A stretch of DNA of 64,000 nucleotides from NCBI GenBank assembly GCA_039810005.1, contig JBDHWD010000001.1, positions 54,879 through 118,878 on the forward strand, read 5' to 3'. Source of the DNA: JAMLIA01 sp039810005 (GTDB lineage: Bacteria > Chloroflexota > Chloroflexia > Thermomicrobiales > CFX8). The first letter of the stretch is position 1. Each line of letters opens with the position of its first letter. Positions 33,398 to 42,360 of this stretch are shown here, in pieces. The notes under the pieces were generated by a model. It was not told where the DNA came from and did no database searches. It saw nothing but the letters and a program-made list of their open reading frames with translations. The position numbers were made by a program, and so were the translations under genes.

Positions 33398-35776
33398 CTA
33401 GTCGGCGACAATCCGAATCCCATCGGCCACCAGACCCTGGCCAACCGAAAGCCGAACCGTGCCGGCGGTGCCGAACCCGGTGACCGGCCACTGCATGCCG
33501 TTGCGCTCCAGCCGCGGATACGAAATGCCCGCGTATTCCGGAACAGCCATCGAGATCTCGTCAAGAATCGACGCGGTGTTGAGGTAGCCGAACGAGTATC
33601 CGAGGCGCTGAGCGATTTCCGCTGCGTAGTAGGTTGACGGGTGCGCCTCGCCCGGTGCCGACACCGCAAAGCGTAGCCGCTGCACGGTGCGATCCAGGTT
33701 CGTGAACGAACCATCCTTCTCCAGGAACATCGCGGCCGGCAGGACAATATCGGCACGGCGAGTCAGTTCGCTCTCGAAGCTGTCCTCAACAATCAGCAGC
33801 TCCAACTTTTCGAGCGCCGCGAGCAGAGCTGGGTCAACAGCCTTGCTCCACTTGTGAGACTGGGCCGTGATGTACATCGCCCGGACCTTGCCAGAGTTGA
33901 TCGCGTCGACAAGATCGGTGATGCCGAGTCCTGGCTCGGACGGCAGGTCAACGACGGGGCCGAAGCCGTTGTCTCTGGCGACGTTTGCTGCCCAACGGTC
34001 GCGCCACATCTCGGCAAGGGCGGCTCGCGACGTTGTGTCGCTCACCAGCGCGCCGCCCGGCAGCAGCGCCGGGTGGCAGCCGACATCGTAGCTGCCCTGC
34101 ATATTCGCGTTGCCGCGACCGGCCAGCACACCACCACCCGCTCGCCCGACGTTGCCGGTCAGCACGGCGAGGTTATGGGCCGCGGTTGCGATTGCGCCGG
34201 CGTCCCCAGTTTCACGGCTGGCGGCAGTATGCCAGATGGTGCTCGGCGGATACTCGGTGACGCCGTCCTTCTTGCCCATACCGCCGGTGGCATAGAGCTC
34301 TGCGCACGTGCGCAGGAAGTCGACGCTTACGTTCGCTGCTTCGGCGACCTTGTTGACATCGACCGACTCGACCGAGCGACGCAGTGCTTCAACATCGGCC
34401 GAAGGTGCGGCCAGGCCCTCGCTGATGATGATCTTCGCCATAGCGTTGAGCACATCGGCTTCGGTGCCGGCTGGTGTCGGGATCCAGTGATCCGACCGGT
34501 CGCACATGTACGAGTGCTCAGGGCGAACAACAACCATCTTCAGTTCGCGATAGCGCAGCGCCCAGAAGAGCCAGTAGGAAGCGATCGGCTCAGTGACGCC
34601 GATGTCTGGACCGACGACAAGCGCCATGTGCGAGTCGGTGCGCATCTCCTGCATGCCGGCCGGCGAAGCGCCAACGCCGAATGACTCCACCAGCGCCTTT
34701 TCGACTTCGGCCTGGCTGCGTGTCATCAGGCGGTCGATGTTGTTTGACCCCATGACGCCGCGGGTGAACTGCTGGAGGACGTAGTTCTCTTCGTTGGTGT
34801 TGTCCGGCGAAACGAGCGCCGCGAACGACGGGCCCTGATAGTGCTTGAGCTTCTCGGCGGCTGTCTCCAGCGCCTCGTCCATCTCGACCTCGATGAAGCC
34901 ATTGACCTCACGGATCATCGGGTAGCGCAGGCGCATCGGGTCCTGAACGACCTCGTGGCCCCACTTGCCCTTCTCGCAGGTGTAGCCCTCGTTGACACCG
35001 CGATCCCAGAGATGCGTTACGCGACGGACGAGTCCGCGGGTGTGCTCGACGTTCAGCGTGCAGCCGACGTCGCAGAAGCCGCAGACCGTCTCGACTGCGT
35101 CCAACTCCCACGGATGGTGGCCGAAGTGCCGATCTGTGAGGGCACCTACCGGGCAGACCGCGATGCACATACCGCAATTCGTGCAGGCAGTCTCGCGGAG
35201 GTCTGCGCCATAGGATGTCGTGACCTCAGCCTCGAGTCCGCGTCCGGCGATCGTGATGGCGGTGACACCGATCATCTCGTCGCAGACGCGCGTGCAGCGG
35301 GCGCAGATGATGCAACGATCCCACTTGTAGTCGATTGTCTCGCGCAGGTGGCGATACGGCTGGGCGATCTTCGGTCGCAGATATGGGCTGCTGTTGACGT
35401 TGTGCAGGTAGGTATTGTCCTGCAGATAGCACTCGCCAGACTTGTCGCATGTCGGACAGTCCAGCGCGTGGTCAATGAGGTACATCCGCAGGATGAACTG
35501 ACGCGCTTCAATGACAGCCGGAGAGTGCGTTGACACTTCCATGCCGTCGCGCACCGGCGTAGCGCAGGACTCAATCAGGCCACCGCGTGCGCCGAGGATC
35601 TCGACCGTGCAGAGTCGGCACGAACCCCATGGACGCAGGAGCGGCTGGTAGCACAGGTTAGGCAACTCGATGCCGGCAGCCTCTGCCGCTTGAAGAATAT
35701 AGGTGCCTGCGGGAACGGTCACCTCTTGCCCGTCGATCGTGCACGTGACGAGCTTCGTTTCGGTATTCACCACCAT
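33398..35776 (-). CDS. nuoG: NuoG-like subunit with formate-dehydrogenase-type features
   Basis: 792 aa. The N-terminal 2Fe-2S ferredoxin domain has C42, C53, C56 and C71. It is followed by the NuoG His-Cys cluster (H103, C107, C110, C116) and two 4Fe-4S motifs (C155/158/161/165, C198/201/204/208). A molybdopterin-oxidoreductase domain starts CGFCDVGC (about 232). It keeps an FDH-like pterin motif (GRGNANMQGSYDVG, LPGG), but where formate dehydrogenase has its catalytic Cys/Sec (CHSPTV) this reads SQAEVE. So no Cys or Sec: probably electron transfer in complex I, not formate oxidation. ATG 35776 (MVVNTETKL) starts the conserved sequence; the longer frame upstream is not conserved. Confidence 0.85.
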   Translation of the reverse strand: MVVNTETKLVTCTIDGQEVTVPAGTYILQAAEAAGIELPNLCYQPLLRPWGSCRLCTVEILGARGGLIESCATPVRDGMEVSTHSPAVIEARQFILRMYLIDHALDCPTCDKSGECYLQDNTYLHNVNSSPYLRPKIAQPYRHLRETIDYKWDRCIICARCTRVCDEMIGVTAITIAGRGLEAEVTTSYGADLRETACTNCGMCIAVCPVGALTDRHFGHHPWELDAVETVCGFCDVGCTLNVEHTRGLVRRVTHLWDRGVNEGYTCEKGKWGHEVVQDPMRLRYPMIREVNGFIEVEMDEALETAAEKLKHYQGPSFAALVSPDNTNEENYVLQQFTRGVMGSNNIDRLMTRSQAEVEKALVESFGVGASPAGMQEMRTDSHMALVVGPDIGVTEPIASYWLFWALRYRELKMVVVRPEHSYMCDRSDHWIPTPAGTEADVLNAMAKIIISEGLAAPSADVEALRRSVESVDVNKVAEAANVSVDFLRTCAELYATGGMGKKDGVTEYPPSTIWHTAASRETGDAGAIATAAHNLAVLTGNVGRAGGGVLAGRGNANMQGSYDVGCHPALLPGGALVSDTTSRAALAEMWRDRWAANVARDNGFGPVVDLPSEPGLGITDLVDAINSGKVRAMYITAQSHKWSKAVDPALLAALEKLELLIVEDSFESELTRRADIVLPAAMFLEKDGSFTNLDRTVQRLRFAVSAPGEAHPSTYYAAEIAQRLGYSFGYLNTASILDEISMAVPEYAGISYPRLERNGMQWPVTGFGTAGTVRLSVGQGLVADGIRIVAD

Positions 35777-36363
35777 CTCTGGCTGCCCCGTCTCCTCATG
35801 CTCCGGTTGCTCCGGCCAACGGCGGTGGAATGACACCGTCGTTCCGCGAATCGGGCTGGCGTTGTCCGTCGATGGATAGCGGCTGGTGGAGCGTGGTGAC
35901 GACGGAACACGCATCACGGCGCACAATTCGACCGTGCGCTCGATCCTCGTCGATTCTAGCACGACGCGCCGAACGCCTCACAAAACTGGCACGGAAACGC
36001 CGTAGTCAGCTGGAATCCGTGAATCAGCGAGTCCGGCAGCGATCAGCGTTGGGTTTCCAGAGTCCGTCGTCGGACGTCGTTCGATTGCAACAACCCTGCC
36101 GGTGACCGATGCCCCCTGTCGTGAAAGGCGAAGAGCCTGACCGATCAGAGGCGAGATTATCTAGCGCCCGGGTTTGCATCGTCTCGCTCTTCTCTAAGGA
36201 AGAATCATGCAACGGCATGACGAGCGGCGATCCTGTGCTGGGGCGCGTTCACCGCTCGTCTGGCACTGATTGCTGTGTCTGAGAACGGGCGGGAACGAAG
36301 TAATCCCGTGCTATACTCGTGCGGCCATTTTGCGGGCAAATTCGGTCTTGTTCGGGAGGTCGC
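35777..36363. other. 587-bp gene-free region between divergent nuoG and gatB
   Basis: No convincing gene on either strand. The conserved start of nuoG lies at 35776 and of gatB at 36364. On the plus strand near gatB there is a 9-bp-arm hairpin (GACGAGCGG 36219-36227 with CCGCTCGTC 36252-36260), then the extended -10 of gatB. The remainder (35960-36200) has short inverted repeats but no RNA class I recognise. nuoG is probably transcribed from here. Confidence 0.5.
36309..36317 (+). promoter_or_regulatory. Extended -10 promoter of gatB
   Basis: TGCTATACT, about 47 bases before the gatB GTG. No recognisable -35. The same nonamer recurs before the gene at 48245 and upstream of tRNA-Ser(GCT). Confidence 0.5.
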
Positions 36364-37797
36364 GTGGAGTTCGAAACGGTCATCGGCCTGGAAGTACACG
36401 TCCAGGTATCGACGAACAGCAAGATGTTTTGCGGCTGCTCGTCGGACTACGCGAGCGCGCCACCGAACACGCATGTGTGTCCGATCTGCCTGGGGATGCC
36501 AGGCGTCTTGCCAGTCATCAACAGCGAGGCTGTGCGCAAGACGATTATGACCGGCCTCGCCCTGGGTGCCGAGATCCCGCAATTCAATAAATTTGATCGC
36601 AAGAACTACATCTACCCCGACCTGATGAAGGGCTACCAGGTTTCGCAGTACGACCTTCCGATGGCGCTCGGCGGACATGTGGATATCGAGGTTGATGGCG
36701 AAACACGCCGAGTTGGCATCACGCGCGTACACCTCGAAGAGGACACGGCGCGGCTTTCACATGGCAGTGGATATAGCCTGGTTGACGTCAACCGCTCTGG
36801 CGTTCCGCTGATGGAAATCGTGAGTGAGCCCGACCTGCGCTCTCCGCAGGAGGCTCGCGAGTTCCTTATCGAGATGCGCCGGATCCTGCGCTATATCGGC
36901 GCTTCGAATGCCAACATGGAAGAGGGCCAGTTCCGCTGCGACGCGAATATCTCGCAGCGCTCGACTGACGGTACCGTCGTCGGCGCAAAGGTCGAGATCA
37001 AGAACATGAACTCATTCCGTGCTGTCGAGCGTGCGCTGATCTATGAGGTGTCGCGGCAGCGGTCTGTGCTGGAAGCGGGCGAAGTCGTCACGCAGGAGAC
37101 GCGCGGCTGGTCCGACGCGACCGGCGAGACCCTCGGACAACGCTCCAAAGAGTTCGCGCACGACTACCGCTATTTCCCGGAACCTGATCTGCCGCCGCTG
37201 GAGATCAGTCGCGAGCAGGTGGCAGACATCGAAGCGTCGATGCCCGAGCTGCCGCAGGCGCGCCGCGTCCGCTTCGTGGAAGCGTTTGGCCTGTCCGTAC
37301 AAGATAGCGCCGTTCTTACCGACGAGGCAGTCGTCGCCGACTACTACGAGCGGGCTATCAGCGCGGCAGGCGGGCACCATCGTGAGGTTGCCAACTGGCT
37401 GACCGGAGATGTGTTTGCGCTTGCTCGCGCTCGCGGTGGCTTCGGCGAAGTTCGCCTGTCTCCAGACCATCTGGCCGACATTGTTGTGATGGTGCGGTCG
37501 GGCGAGATCAACGCGCAGGTTGGCAAGGAAATCCTCGGTATTGCCGACGAGTCGGGCAAATCACCACGCGATATCGTCGAAGAGCGCGGCCTGCGCCAGG
37601 AGTCGGATGTCGACCTGGTGTCAAGTGCCGTCGCAGAGGCCATCGCGGCGAATCCCGCTGCAGTCGCCGACTTCCGCGCCGGTAAGCAGGCGGCGATAGG
37701 GTTCCTCATCGGTCAGGTTATGCGGGCGATGAAGGGGCGCGGGAATCCTGCGGTTGTCAGGCAGGAAATGACAAAGCAGCTCCACCAGAGCGAATAG
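36364..37797 (+). CDS. gatB: Aspartyl/glutamyl-tRNA amidotransferase subunit B
   Basis: tRNA-binding kinase-like subunit of GatCAB, which turns mischarged Glu-tRNA-Gln (or Asp-tRNA-Asn) into the correct aminoacyl-tRNA; 477 aa. Seen: FETVIGLEVHVQVSTNSKMFCGCS, NTHVCPICLGMPGVLP, NYIYPDLMKGYQVSQYD, ISRVHLEEDTA-like block, KVEIKNMNSFRAVERA, RYFPEPDLPPL, and the C-terminal YqeY-like tail (about 330-477). The GTG has GGGAGGT upstream. gatC and gatA are not adjacent, unlike the common gatCAB operon, so they must lie elsewhere. Confidence 0.97.
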   Translation: MEFETVIGLEVHVQVSTNSKMFCGCSSDYASAPPNTHVCPICLGMPGVLPVINSEAVRKTIMTGLALGAEIPQFNKFDRKNYIYPDLMKGYQVSQYDLPMALGGHVDIEVDGETRRVGITRVHLEEDTARLSHGSGYSLVDVNRSGVPLMEIVSEPDLRSPQEAREFLIEMRRILRYIGASNANMEEGQFRCDANISQRSTDGTVVGAKVEIKNMNSFRAVERALIYEVSRQRSVLEAGEVVTQETRGWSDATGETLGQRSKEFAHDYRYFPEPDLPPLEISREQVADIEASMPELPQARRVRFVEAFGLSVQDSAVLTDEAVVADYYERAISAAGGHHREVANWLTGDVFALARARGGFGEVRLSPDHLADIVVMVRSGEINAQVGKEILGIADESGKSPRDIVEERGLRQESDVDLVSSAVAEAIAANPAAVADFRAGKQAAIGFLIGQVMRAMKGRGNPAVVRQEMTKQLHQSE

Positions 37798-37803
37798 CGA
37801 TCG

Positions 37804-37836
37804 ACGGGGCCACGCAGAAGCGGGCCCCGTGTTTTT
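37804..37836 (+). terminator. Intrinsic terminator of gatB
   Basis: ACGGGGCC / GGCCCCGT, 8-bp arms with an 11-base loop, followed by GTTTTT. The classic hairpin-plus-T-run layout, just after the gatB stop. Confidence 0.85.
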
Positions 37837-37856
37837 GTTCTTGAATCTGCCGCTTC

Positions 37857-38516
37857 TCAGTCAGTCACGATGAGGTCGCGGAGCTCGGCTTCGGATTCTC
37901 TGCGAGTGATCGCGAAGAGGTCGTCGCCCTGGCGGACGGTTGTTGTGCCGGTCGGGATGACAACCTTGCCTTCGCGCAGAATAGCGATGATCGATGTCTC
38001 GGGCGGCAGGTTGATGTCCGCAAGCGTGCGATTGACAATCGGCGACGCTGCTGAAACGCTCATTTCGACGAGCGCGATGTGCGCGTGTCGCAGTGCCAGC
38101 AGATGAACAAAGTGCAGCTCCGGGATCTGCTGTTCGATCAACGACAGGATGACGTTCGTTGTGCTGACCGTCACGTCGATTCCGAGCAGCCGGAAGAGCT
38201 CTTCGTTCTTCGGGTTGTTCACACGCGCGATCGTGCGGCCGACGTTGAAGCGGTGTTTTGCCATCTGGCAGATGATGAGGTTGTCTTCGTCATCGCCAGT
38301 GACCGCGATGATGACATCGGCGCGCGCGACGCCGGCAGCGGCGAGCGTGGCGGCTTCCGCGCCGTCGCCATTCATCACGACCGCCCCAAAGCGTTCGGTG
38401 TAGGTGTCGACTTTGGCTGCGTCCTTCTCGATCAGCAGCACCTCGTAGCCTTCGTGAACCAGGGTCTTGGTGAGGTAGTAGCCGACCTTGCCGCCCCCGA
38501 CAACAATCAAATACAC
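37857..38516 (-). CDS. trkA: TrkA-family K+ transport regulator (RCK N+C domains)
   Basis: 219 aa, cytoplasmic NAD(H)-binding regulator of Trk/Ktr potassium channels. RCK-N Rossmann domain: YLIVVGGGKVGYYLTKTLVHEGYEVLLIEKD, GDGAEAATLAAAGVARADVIIAVTGDDEDNLI (about 1-130). RCK-C domain about 140-219 (SPIVNRTLADINLPPETSIIAILREGKVVIPTGTTTVRQGDDLFAI). It is the last gene of the minus-strand run Usp-TrkA-TrkA. No TrkH/KtrB pore subunit is in the window. Confidence 0.9.
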   Translation of the reverse strand: MYLIVVGGGKVGYYLTKTLVHEGYEVLLIEKDAAKVDTYTERFGAVVMNGDGAEAATLAAAGVARADVIIAVTGDDEDNLIICQMAKHRFNVGRTIARVNNPKNEELFRLLGIDVTVSTTNVILSLIEQQIPELHFVHLLALRHAHIALVEMSVSAASPIVNRTLADINLPPETSIIAILREGKVVIPTGTTTVRQGDDLFAITRRESEAELRDLIVTD

Positions 38517-38547
38517 GAGACTCTCCTTCGTCAGCGCGTCGGGATCA

Positions 38548-38949
38548 CTAGCTCGTCGAAAGCGAGTCGAGCATCAGTGAGGCGATCGTCGTGGTCGGGC
38601 AGACGGTGTAGATGCCCATCCGCCGATACGATTCGGCGCGAACGGGATCATAGACGCGCGCAGCGACCTGCCTGGTGTTGAAGCGCTTTTGCGCGAGCTG
38701 GGCGGCCATCAGGTTCGTATTGTCGCCATTGGTGACGGCAAAGAACGCATCAGCGTCCTCGATACCGGCGTACTTCAGGACGTCCTCGTCGATGCCGGTG
38801 CCGATCACTGCTTTGCCGCCGAATTCAGGCGGCAGCCGGCGCAATGCCGCGCTGCGGATATCGACCACCGATACGCGATGACCGCCCTGGTCGAGCGTCA
38901 CGGCGATGCGTGCGCCGACGCGTCCGCAACCAACGATGACGACGTTCAT
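38548..38949 (-). CDS. Short TrkA-N (RCK-N only) protein
   Basis: 133 aa, a Rossmann RCK-N domain alone: MNVVIVGCGRVGARIAVTLDQGGHRVSVVDIRSAALRRLPPEF, GIDEDVLKYAGIEDADAFFAVTNGDNTNLMAAQ. No RCK-C domain follows; the chain stops after CPTTTIASLMLDSLSTS. It pairs with the longer TrkA 31 bp downstream; two RCK proteins encoded together may form a hetero-oligomeric regulator. ATG 38949 starts the conserved sequence; the frame is open upstream without conservation. Confidence 0.83.
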   Translation of the reverse strand: MNVVIVGCGRVGARIAVTLDQGGHRVSVVDIRSAALRRLPPEFGGKAVIGTGIDEDVLKYAGIEDADAFFAVTNGDNTNLMAAQLAQKRFNTRQVAARVYDPVRAESYRRMGIYTVCPTTTIASLMLDSLSTS

Positions 38950-38992
38950 CAGCTTCCCCGTCTTTCCATGCGCTGCCGGTGCGCTGCTACTC

Positions 38993-39433
38993 TCAGATTT
39001 CCGCGGCTTCGCGCGCCAGGATGACCTCACACGGGGCTGTGCGCAGAACGTAGTTTGCGGTCTCCCCGAGCGTTGGCTGGCCGAGGTTTTCGTTGATCTT
39101 GCAGGCCATAACGATGACATCGCAGTCGCGCTCAATAGCCTCGTCCACGATTGCTGCGCCGGCGGTTCGCGCTTGCAGGAGCTGGGGCATGATCTTGTGG
39201 ATCTTCGGCTCCGCTTCGCCACGCGCATACATTTCGGCGACCGCAAGACACTGCTCGCCGACTCCGACTTCCTGTGGCATGTCCGCGTCGAGGGGGAGCG
39301 ATTGTTTCACCTCAACAACATAGACGAGAAAGACTTCGAGATTCTTCTTTGACGCCAACACACATGCCAGATCGAGTGCTCGCCGATCTCCAGAACCACC
39401 GGTGATCGGAACGAGAATGCGACGGTATTGCAC
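38993..39433 (-). CDS. Universal stress protein (UspA) domain
   Basis: 146 aa. YRRILVPITGGSGDRRALDLACVLA opens the Usp fold; DVIVMACKINENLGQPTLGETANYVLRTAPCEVILAR closes it, a variant of the ATP-binding G-x2-G-x9-G(S/T) loop. Starts at GTG 39433 with AGGGGGA upstream. It is first in an operon with two TrkA-like genes, so it may sense ATP or stress for K+ transport, as Usp domains do in some KdpD or channel systems (inference). Confidence 0.82.
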   Translation of the reverse strand: MQYRRILVPITGGSGDRRALDLACVLASKKNLEVFLVYVVEVKQSLPLDADMPQEVGVGEQCLAVAEMYARGEAEPKIHKIMPQLLQARTAGAAIVDEAIERDCDVIVMACKINENLGQPTLGETANYVLRTAPCEVILAREAAEI

Positions 39434-39460
39434 CCGGATTCCCCCTGAAAGATGTACGAA

Positions 39461-39493
39461 CGTCGAGCACACGCTCGACGGGCATGTATCATA
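39461..39493 (-). promoter_or_regulatory. Promoter/inverted repeat upstream of the Usp-TrkA operon
   Basis: On the minus strand a TATGAT (39493-39488) could be the -10, followed by CGTCGAGC-ACAC-GCTCGACG (39461-39480), an 8-bp-arm inverted repeat at the expected start site, 28 bases before the GTG. Operator or leader hairpin; cannot tell which. Confidence 0.35.
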
Positions 39494-40220
39494 CGCCCGC
39501 TGACAAGCGGGTGATGAGCGGTAATGGTAGCCCCGCTTCATGCATCGCGGTTTGAGTTCTCGCGATGTCATACGCCACTCTTCGGAATGTGACAACCCCC
39601 AGGTCCGGATCGAACAGAGCAAACGCTGCGTCCGGGTTACCGTCACGCGGCTGACCAACCGAGCCGGGGTTGATAATGAAGCGTCCCTGCGCCAGGTGGA
39701 TGGACTCGCCGCCGCTAGCGAGGCGAGGGTCGGTACCTGCTTCGGCCATGTCTTCAGTGATCCACAACTGTACGTGCGTATGCCCCAGGAAGCAGACCGC
39801 CTCGTCGAATACCTCGAAGTTCGCTCGCGAGACTGCCGCTGAATACAGATATTCCCAGATAGGCTGTCGCGGGCTTCCATGGACACAAAGACAGCCATCG
39901 ATGGTGGCTCGCAGCGGAAGCGACGCGACCTGATTGCGCTGCTCATCGTTCAGTTGACTGGTGGTCCACATGGTGGCGGCGCGGGCGATCGGATTGAACT
40001 CGTCAAGGCGGAGAAGACCAACCGCGGCTGCATCGTGGTTGCCAAGAAGCATGACGTCCGGCTGCAGCGCGGACATTGCCTCCAGGCACTGGCCTGGATA
40101 CGGACCATATCCGATTGTGTCGCCCAGGTTCCAGATGGCGTCAACTGGCCCGGCAGCGTCGATTACGGCCTCAAGCGCAGCGAGGTTGGCGTGAATATCC
40201 GAGATGATCAGAATCGACAT
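39489..40220 (-). CDS. Metallophosphoesterase (YfcE/DR1281-like phosphodiesterase)
   Basis: 243 aa. The calcineurin-like core is complete: SDIHANLAALEAV (D-x-H), NLGDTIGYGPYP (GD), LLGNHDAAAVG (GNHD), CVHGSPRQP (H), FLGHTHVQLWI (GHxH). Two-metal phosphodiesterase or phosphatase; the natural substrate is not clear from sequence. ATG 40220 begins the conserved fold (MSILIISDIHANL); the frame upstream overlaps mnmG and is not conserved. It starts 16 bp after the mnmG stop, so it is probably co-transcribed with it. Confidence 0.88.
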   Translation of the reverse strand: MSILIISDIHANLAALEAVIDAAGPVDAIWNLGDTIGYGPYPGQCLEAMSALQPDVMLLGNHDAAAVGLLRLDEFNPIARAATMWTTSQLNDEQRNQVASLPLRATIDGCLCVHGSPRQPIWEYLYSAAVSRANFEVFDEAVCFLGHTHVQLWITEDMAEAGTDPRLASGGESIHLAQGRFIINPGSVGQPRDGNPDAAFALFDPDLGVVTFRRVAYDIARTQTAMHEAGLPLPLITRLSAGV

Positions 40221-40236
40221 GACTCCCCATCGTATG

Positions 40237-42252
40237 TCACTCAGCTGCGCCGGCCAGTGTCGCCGGCGTCGGCTCGTCAGGTGTTCCCTGGCGGACGTAG
40301 ACAAGGAGTACGCCAACGTCGGCCGGCGTGACGCCTGCAATGCGACTGGCCTGCCCGATCGTGGATGGTCGCACCGTTGTCAACTTCTCGCGGGCCTCAT
40401 TACGCAGGCCACGAATATTCGTGTAATCGATTCTGGATGGGATGCGTGTGTACTCCATACGGCTGAGACGCTCGACCTGCTCACGCTCCTTCTCGACATA
40501 GGCGTCGTAGCGCAGATCGACTTCGATACGGCGCAACATGGCTTCATCGACAACGAGGGATGCGAACACGTCCGGTCGCAGTGAACCGAGCGCGGCGAAG
40601 AGGTCGCCGATACGCGAATCCGGTCGGCGAGCGTAGTCCGCAGCGGTCATACTCCGGCTCGATGGCGGCAGCCCGACCGTTGCAAGAGCCTGCGTTGTGC
40701 GTTCGTTCTGAGTCAGAAACGTATCTGTCATCGCTGCGATCACCCGCTCACGCGCACTGCGCTCATCCCGAACCTCGGCGTATCGCGAGTCAGAGATCAG
40801 ACCGGTGTCGTGGGCAAACTGGCTGAGCCGGTCGTCGGCCGTGTCGGCGCGCAAGAGAATCCGGTGCTCGGCGCGCGATGTGAGCATCCGGTATGGCTCG
40901 ATGAAGTCCTGCGTCGAGAGATCGTCGGCCATGACGCCGATGTACGCTTGATCGCGTCTCAGCGTCACCGGCTCCAGACCGCCGACGTAGCGGGCAGCGT
41001 TCAGCCCGGCAATGAGTCCCTGCCCGGCGGCTTCTTCGTAGCCGGACGTGCCGTTTACCTGTCCGGCGAGATACAGCCCGTCGATACGCTTTGATGCGAA
41101 CCACGGCGTCAGCTCGGTCGGCTCAATAGCGTCATACTCGACGGCGTATCCGTAGCGCGTGATTCGCGCATCGCGGAGCGCCGGAATTGTCCGCAAGAAC
41201 TCAAGCTGCACGTCGTGCGGCAGGCTCGTGTTCGCGCCCTGCACGTAGACCTCGGTCGTTCGCCAGCCCTCAGGCTCGAGGAACAGGCTGTGGCTGTGCT
41301 TGTCCCGGAAGCGCATGACCTTGTCTTCGATCGAGGGGCAATAGCGTGGCCCAACGCCCTGGATCGAGCCGTCAAACATGGGGGATCGGTGCGCATTCGC
41401 GGCGATCAGGTCATGGCCCGCGTCGTTCGTCTGGACGAGATAGCACGAAAGCTGAGCCCTCCAGCCGTCCGTCTGGCCCGGGTAGATCGACAGCGGGGGT
41501 AGATCGAGCCGCTCAATGCGTCCGCTTCGTCCTGCGCGCGAGAACCAGAGCGGGGTGTCCGATCCGGGCTGCTCCTCTGTCAACGCGAAGTCGATCGTGC
41601 GCGCGTCGATGCGGGGCGGCGTGCCGGTCTTCAGGCGCCGCAGACGGATGCCAACGTCGCCGATCGAGACAGCCAGGTCCTGGGTCGCGTGCTCGCCCGC
41701 GCGGCCGCCATTCGAACGCCAACTACCGGAAATCATGCTGCCGCGCAGAAACGTTCCGGCAGTGATCACCGCTGCGCCGCAGCGATAGACGTTGCCGAAG
41801 TCCGTCTCGACTGCGCAAACAGTTGGCTGGCCATAGGATGTGCGTGCCTGGATCGTCCGCGCCGACTCCTGACGGAGCTCGATGCCTGGTTGCAGCTCCA
41901 GCGTTTCCTTCATAGCCATCGAGTACAGCGTCTTATCAGCCTGCGCGCGCAGCGCCTGGACGGCGGGGCCCTTCGATGCGTTCAACGTTCGTATCTGCAG
42001 GGCCGTACGATCGATCGCTTCGGCCATCGCTCCGCCGAGTGCGTCGATCTCGGCAACGATATGTCCCTTTGCTGGTCCGCCGATCGACGGATTGCAGGGC
42101 ATGAAGCCAATCCGGTCCAGGTTTGGAGTGAGGACGAGGACGGACGCGCCGACGCGCGCGGCGGCTAGCGCGGCCTCACAGCCGGCATGGCCTGCGCCAA
42201 TCACGACGACATCGTAAGATGAATGGTGGGATCCATGGTTAGTCTGCAACAT
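40237..42252 (-). CDS. mnmG: tRNA uridine-34 carboxymethylaminomethyl synthesis enzyme MnmG
   Basis: FAD enzyme that with MnmE makes cmnm5U at tRNA wobble position 34; 671 aa. FAD fold DVVVIGAGHAGCEAALAAARVG; FMPCNPSIGGPAKGHIVAEIDALGG; SGRIERLDLPPLSIYPGQ; LEFLRTIPAL; YEEAAGQGLIAGLNAARYVGG; RPDSRI near the C-terminus. ATG 42252 is almost at the start of the transcript predicted from the promoter at 42264-42292. mnmE is not in the window. Confidence 0.96.
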   Translation of the reverse strand: MLQTNHGSHHSSYDVVVIGAGHAGCEAALAAARVGASVLVLTPNLDRIGFMPCNPSIGGPAKGHIVAEIDALGGAMAEAIDRTALQIRTLNASKGPAVQALRAQADKTLYSMAMKETLELQPGIELRQESARTIQARTSYGQPTVCAVETDFGNVYRCGAAVITAGTFLRGSMISGSWRSNGGRAGEHATQDLAVSIGDVGIRLRRLKTGTPPRIDARTIDFALTEEQPGSDTPLWFSRAGRSGRIERLDLPPLSIYPGQTDGWRAQLSCYLVQTNDAGHDLIAANAHRSPMFDGSIQGVGPRYCPSIEDKVMRFRDKHSHSLFLEPEGWRTTEVYVQGANTSLPHDVQLEFLRTIPALRDARITRYGYAVEYDAIEPTELTPWFASKRIDGLYLAGQVNGTSGYEEAAGQGLIAGLNAARYVGGLEPVTLRRDQAYIGVMADDLSTQDFIEPYRMLTSRAEHRILLRADTADDRLSQFAHDTGLISDSRYAEVRDERSARERVIAAMTDTFLTQNERTTQALATVGLPPSSRSMTAADYARRPDSRIGDLFAALGSLRPDVFASLVVDEAMLRRIEVDLRYDAYVEKEREQVERLSRMEYTRIPSRIDYTNIRGLRNEAREKLTTVRPSTIGQASRIAGVTPADVGVLLVYVRQGTPDEPTPATLAGAAE

Positions 42253-42263
42253 AACGATGGTGA

Positions 42264-42292
42264 AGTATAGTGTCGTCTTCGGCGGCCCGCAA
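42264..42292 (-). promoter_or_regulatory. Sigma-70-type promoter of mnmG
   Basis: On the minus strand TTGCGG (42292-42287), 17-base spacer, TATACT (42269-42264). Transcription would begin at about 42257, leaving a leader of only some 5 bases before the mnmG ATG, i.e. nearly leaderless. Confidence 0.55.
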
Positions 42293-42360
42293 CGTGCGTG
42301 AACAGAACGCGCCGGTTCGACGATATGTGCGAATCGACGCACCAATGGGAGACTCTTACT

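Noticed and set aside
35777..35962. N-terminal extension of nuoG
   Set aside because: The extra 62 residues are low-complexity and unlike any NuoG; the conserved ferredoxin domain starts at MVVNTETKL.
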